Part shown: one piece after another, positions 5,709 to 7,444 of the stretch
How the letters are laid out: each line of letters starts with the position of its first letter
Numbering within the stretch: position 1 is the stretch's first letter
The notes under the pieces: generated by a model
The model's input: only the letters and a program-made list of their open reading frames with translations
Databases searched by the model: none
Told to the model about the DNA's origin: nothing
From: an uncultured Shinella sp.
GTDB lineage: Bacteria; Pseudomonadota; Alphaproteobacteria; Rhizobiales; Rhizobiaceae
DNA: 7,444 bases
Direction of reading: 5' to 3'
Assembly (NCBI GenBank): GCA_946481465.1
Contig: CAMLOC010000164.1
Location: 1 to 7,444 of the forward strand
Translations under genes and position numbers: made by a program

Positions 5709-6434
5709 TCAGAGCAGATCCAGCAGGCTTTCCTCGTTGGGCGCCGAGGCGATGACGGTGGATGCGGCAAAGCGCTGCGGCACGGCCTTGGCGACATTTG
5801 CGCTCATGCAGAGCATCAGCGTGGACAGGAAGCGCTCCGGGATCTCCACGAGCGGGGAGAGCTTGAAGAACGCCCGTGCGCTTTCGCCGGAATAGAACAG
5901 CACGGCATCGGGTGCCGGTTTGAGAAGCGCGGCTTCCGTCTCGGAGCGCCGGGGGGCGACAGGCACCATGCGGTAAGCCTCCACGGTGCGGAGCGGGACG
6001 CCCGCTTCGTCAAGGCGCGCCTCGAAGCCGCGCGCGCGCGGCACGCCGGCGAGATAGAGGATCGGTTCTGCCGGCATGCCGAAATCCCGGCAATGCGCCA
6101 CGATCATGTCGGCAAGGTCCCGGCCGTCGCCGCCGGGGGTGAGAACGGTGCGGAACCCCGCCGCGCTGGCGGCGTCCGCCGAGGCCCGCCCGACCGAGAA
6201 GACCGTAGTCAGGAGGTGGCGGTCGAGCGCTTCGCCAAGACCGCCGAAGAGGCGCGCCACCTCGGCACTGGTGATGGCGATGGCCGAATGGCGCTCCGCA
6301 AGTGCTACCTTTACCGCGTCGAGGTCGTGTTCGGGCCTCGATAGCGGCAGGCACACGGTGTCGTGGCCGAGCGCGGAAAGCTTGCGGACGGTGCGGCCTG
6401 CCGCCTGTTGCGGGCGAAGGACGAGGACGCGCAC
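5709..6434 (-). CDS. hemD: Uroporphyrinogen-III synthase
   Basis: A 241-residue cytoplasmic enzyme that closes hydroxymethylbilane to uroporphyrinogen III with inversion of ring D. The product is the last common precursor of haem, sirohaem and cobalamin. The family is poorly conserved, but the bilobed pattern is visible. The opening is R-V-L-V-L-R-P-Q. A-I-T-S-A-E (53-58) lies in the first lobe, S-V-G-R-A-S-A at 80-86, G-G-D-G-R-D-L at 101-107, V-E-A-Y-R (151-155) at the lobe crossover, L-F-Y-S-G-E-S-A (179-186), and the end is A-S-A-P-N-E-E-S-L-L. Length is normal. Position directly after hemC confirms the call. The start is GTG (6434-6432), 3 bases after the hemC TGA, with only a G-rich run as ribosome binding site, so translation is probably coupled to hemC. 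Confidence 0.93.
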   Translation of the reverse strand: MRVLVLRPQQAAGRTVRKLSALGHDTVCLPLSRPEHDLDAVKVALAERHSAIAITSAEVARLFGGLGEALDRHLLTTVFSVGRASADAASAAGFRTVLTPGGDGRDLADMIVAHCRDFGMPAEPILYLAGVPRARGFEARLDEAGVPLRTVEAYRMVPVAPRRSETEAALLKPAPDAVLFYSGESARAFFKLSPLVEIPERFLSTLMLCMSANVAKAVPQRFAASTVIASAPNEESLLDLL

Positions 6435-6437
6435 GGC

Positions 6438-7367
6438 TCAGCCCCAGCTTTCGAAGAAGCCCGCTCCCGCCTTGTCACGGATCGCCTGTCCCGTCGCCTC
6501 GCCGAGCCGGCCGGCCTCGCTCGTCGGGCCGCTCGTCTCGATCTCGTGGAAACGGCTGCCGTCGGGTGTCAGGATCATGCCGCGGAACTGGAGGCGTTCG
6601 CCCTCGACTGTCGCATAGCCGGCGATCGGCGTGCGACAGGAGCCGTCGAGCGTGGCGAGGAAACCGCGTTCGCAGGAGACCGCCGCGCGCGTCGCACGGT
6701 CGTCGATGGCGGCGAGCAGATCTTCCGTGCCCTTGTCGCCGATGCGGCTCTCGATGCAGATCGCGCCCTGCGCCGGGGCGGGCGGGAAGGAGACGGGATC
6801 GAGGATTTCCGTCGGCACGTCGAGCTTGCCGAGGCGTTTCAGCCCGGCATAGGCGAGCAGCGTCGCATCCGCCTGGCCTTCGGCGAGCTTGCCGAGGCGG
6901 GTATCGACCTGGCCGCGGAACACGATGACGTTGAGATCGGGCCGAAGACGCCGGATGAGCGCCTGGCGGCGGAGCGAGGCCGAGCCGACGGTCGCGCCCT
7001 GCGGCAGGTCGATGAGGCGGGCGGCGCTGCGGCCGATGAAGGCGTCGCGCACGTCCTCGCGCGGCAGGAAGGCGGAGAGGTGCAGGCCGTCGGGAAGCTT
7101 CGTCGGCATGTCCTTGGAGGAATGCACGGCGAAATCGAGCTCACCGGAGGCAAGCTGCGCTTCGATCTCCTCGGTGAACAGGCCCTTGCCGCCGATCAGC
7201 GCCAGCGAGCGGTCGGTGATGCGGTCGCCCTTGGTCGAGAGCACGACGATCTCGAACATGTCTTCCGGCAGGCCATGGGCCGCCATCAGGCGCGATCGGG
7301 TCTCGTAGGCCTGGGCGAGCGCCAGCGGGCTGCCCCGCGTGCCGATCCTGAAAGGTTTTGTTTGCAT
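6438..7367 (-). CDS. hemC: Hydroxymethylbilane synthase (porphobilinogen deaminase)
   Basis: A 309-residue cytoplasmic enzyme that joins four porphobilinogen units into hydroxymethylbilane using a covalent dipyrromethane cofactor. The cofactor cysteine is C244 in [10 protein letters not shown]. The catalytic aspartate is D86 in H-S-S-K-D-M-P-T. The substrate-binding arginines are R133 and R134 (S-A-S-L-R-R) and R157 (R-G-Q-V-D-T-R). The N-terminal [13 protein letters not shown] is canonical. Length fits the family. The frame is open to 7424, but I chose the ATG at 7367. It places the family motif at residue 8, has an AAGG just upstream, and avoids 19 residues translated from the promoter region. 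It heads the haem unit, with hemD following after 3 bases. Confidence 0.97.
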   Translation of the reverse strand: MQTKPFRIGTRGSPLALAQAYETRSRLMAAHGLPEDMFEIVVLSTKGDRITDRSLALIGGKGLFTEEIEAQLASGELDFAVHSSKDMPTKLPDGLHLSAFLPREDVRDAFIGRSAARLIDLPQGATVGSASLRRQALIRRLRPDLNVIVFRGQVDTRLGKLAEGQADATLLAYAGLKRLGKLDVPTEILDPVSFPPAPAQGAICIESRIGDKGTEDLLAAIDDRATRAAVSCERGFLATLDGSCRTPIAGYATVEGERLQFRGMILTPDGSRFHEIETSGPTSEAGRLGEATGQAIRDKAGAGFFESWG

Positions 7368-7444
7368 CCGCCTTGATCCGTTGTTACCGGGATGTCTCGT
7401 AACCGGGTTTCCGGTCCATCGCAATCAATTCCCAAGTGCTACAT
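7368..7444 (-). promoter_or_regulatory. hemC upstream region with possible promoter and inverted repeats
   Basis: No gene is seen in these 77 bases up to the window edge. On the minus strand TTGCGA (7424-7419) and TACGAG (7401-7396) are 17 bases apart and would start transcription about 20 bases before hemC. The spacer holds the inverted repeat ACCGG-GTTT-CCGGT (7402-7415). GTTAC (7383-7387) and GTAAC (7399-7403) form a second, overlapping symmetry across the -10 box. The promoter boxes are weak and the repeats short, so this is a candidate control region only. A divergent gene may begin beyond 7444, but nothing of it is visible. Confidence 0.3.

Noticed and set aside
4110..6344. Plus-strand open frame of 744 codons antisense to hemY, mic60 and hemD
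   Set aside because: It spans parts of three clearly real genes on the other strand, begins inside hemY, is rich in Arg/Gly/Ala/Asp as expected of a mirror frame in high-GC DNA, and shows no recognisable domain.
7368..7424. Longer HemC starting at 7424
   Set aside because: The extra 19 residues translate the promoter-like region. HemC proteins normally have the I-G-T-R-G-S motif within about ten residues of the start.

Overview
The window is an ordinary stretch of housekeeping chromosome from a high-GC alphaproteobacterium, most likely a member of the Rhizobiaceae (Rhizobium/Agrobacterium/Ensifer/Shinella type). The evidence is the protein flavour, the gene order hemC-hemD-mitofilin(Mic60)-hemY, and a single-repeat YggT and a DUF167 protein next to an inorganic pyrophosphatase. 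I cannot resolve the genus by eye. I see no mobile element, CRISPR array, tRNA, rRNA or sign of recent transfer.

Layout. One gene, ppa (148-684), runs on the plus strand. Everything else runs on the minus strand. In their own direction these genes are: hemC (7367->6438), hemD (6434->5709), a mitofilin/Mic60-like membrane protein (5609->4335), hemY (4321->2714), a TerB-family protein (2632->2150), a class-I glutamine amidotransferase (2146->1430), yggT (1305->1015) and a DUF167/YggU protein (1018->689). The last meets ppa tail to tail with only 4 bases between the stop codons. Spacings suggest three or four transcription units: hemC-hemD (3 bp apart), mic60-hemY (13 bp, behind a 99-bp gap), terB-GATase (3 bp, behind an 81-bp gap with a strong hairpin) and yggT-DUF167 (4-bp overlap, behind a 124-bp gap). 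Read-through between units is possible.

How the genes work together. HemC and HemD carry out consecutive steps of tetrapyrrole synthesis: porphobilinogen to hydroxymethylbilane to uroporphyrinogen III. The two membrane proteins downstream, a Mic60-like protein and the TPR protein HemY, parallel the enterobacterial hemC-hemD-hemX-hemY cluster, with the Mic60-like gene in the hemX position. The remaining minus-strand genes are conserved but poorly understood. Ppa hydrolyses pyrophosphate released by biosynthesis.

Most notable details: a very good intrinsic terminator for ppa written inside the antisense of the DUF167 coding sequence; the hemX/Mic60 positional equivalence; a UUCG-capped hairpin between hemY and terB; an inverted-repeat element overlapping a possible hemC promoter; and the same 9-base stop/start junction at two separate gene pairs. 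I do not see a convincing new biological system here.
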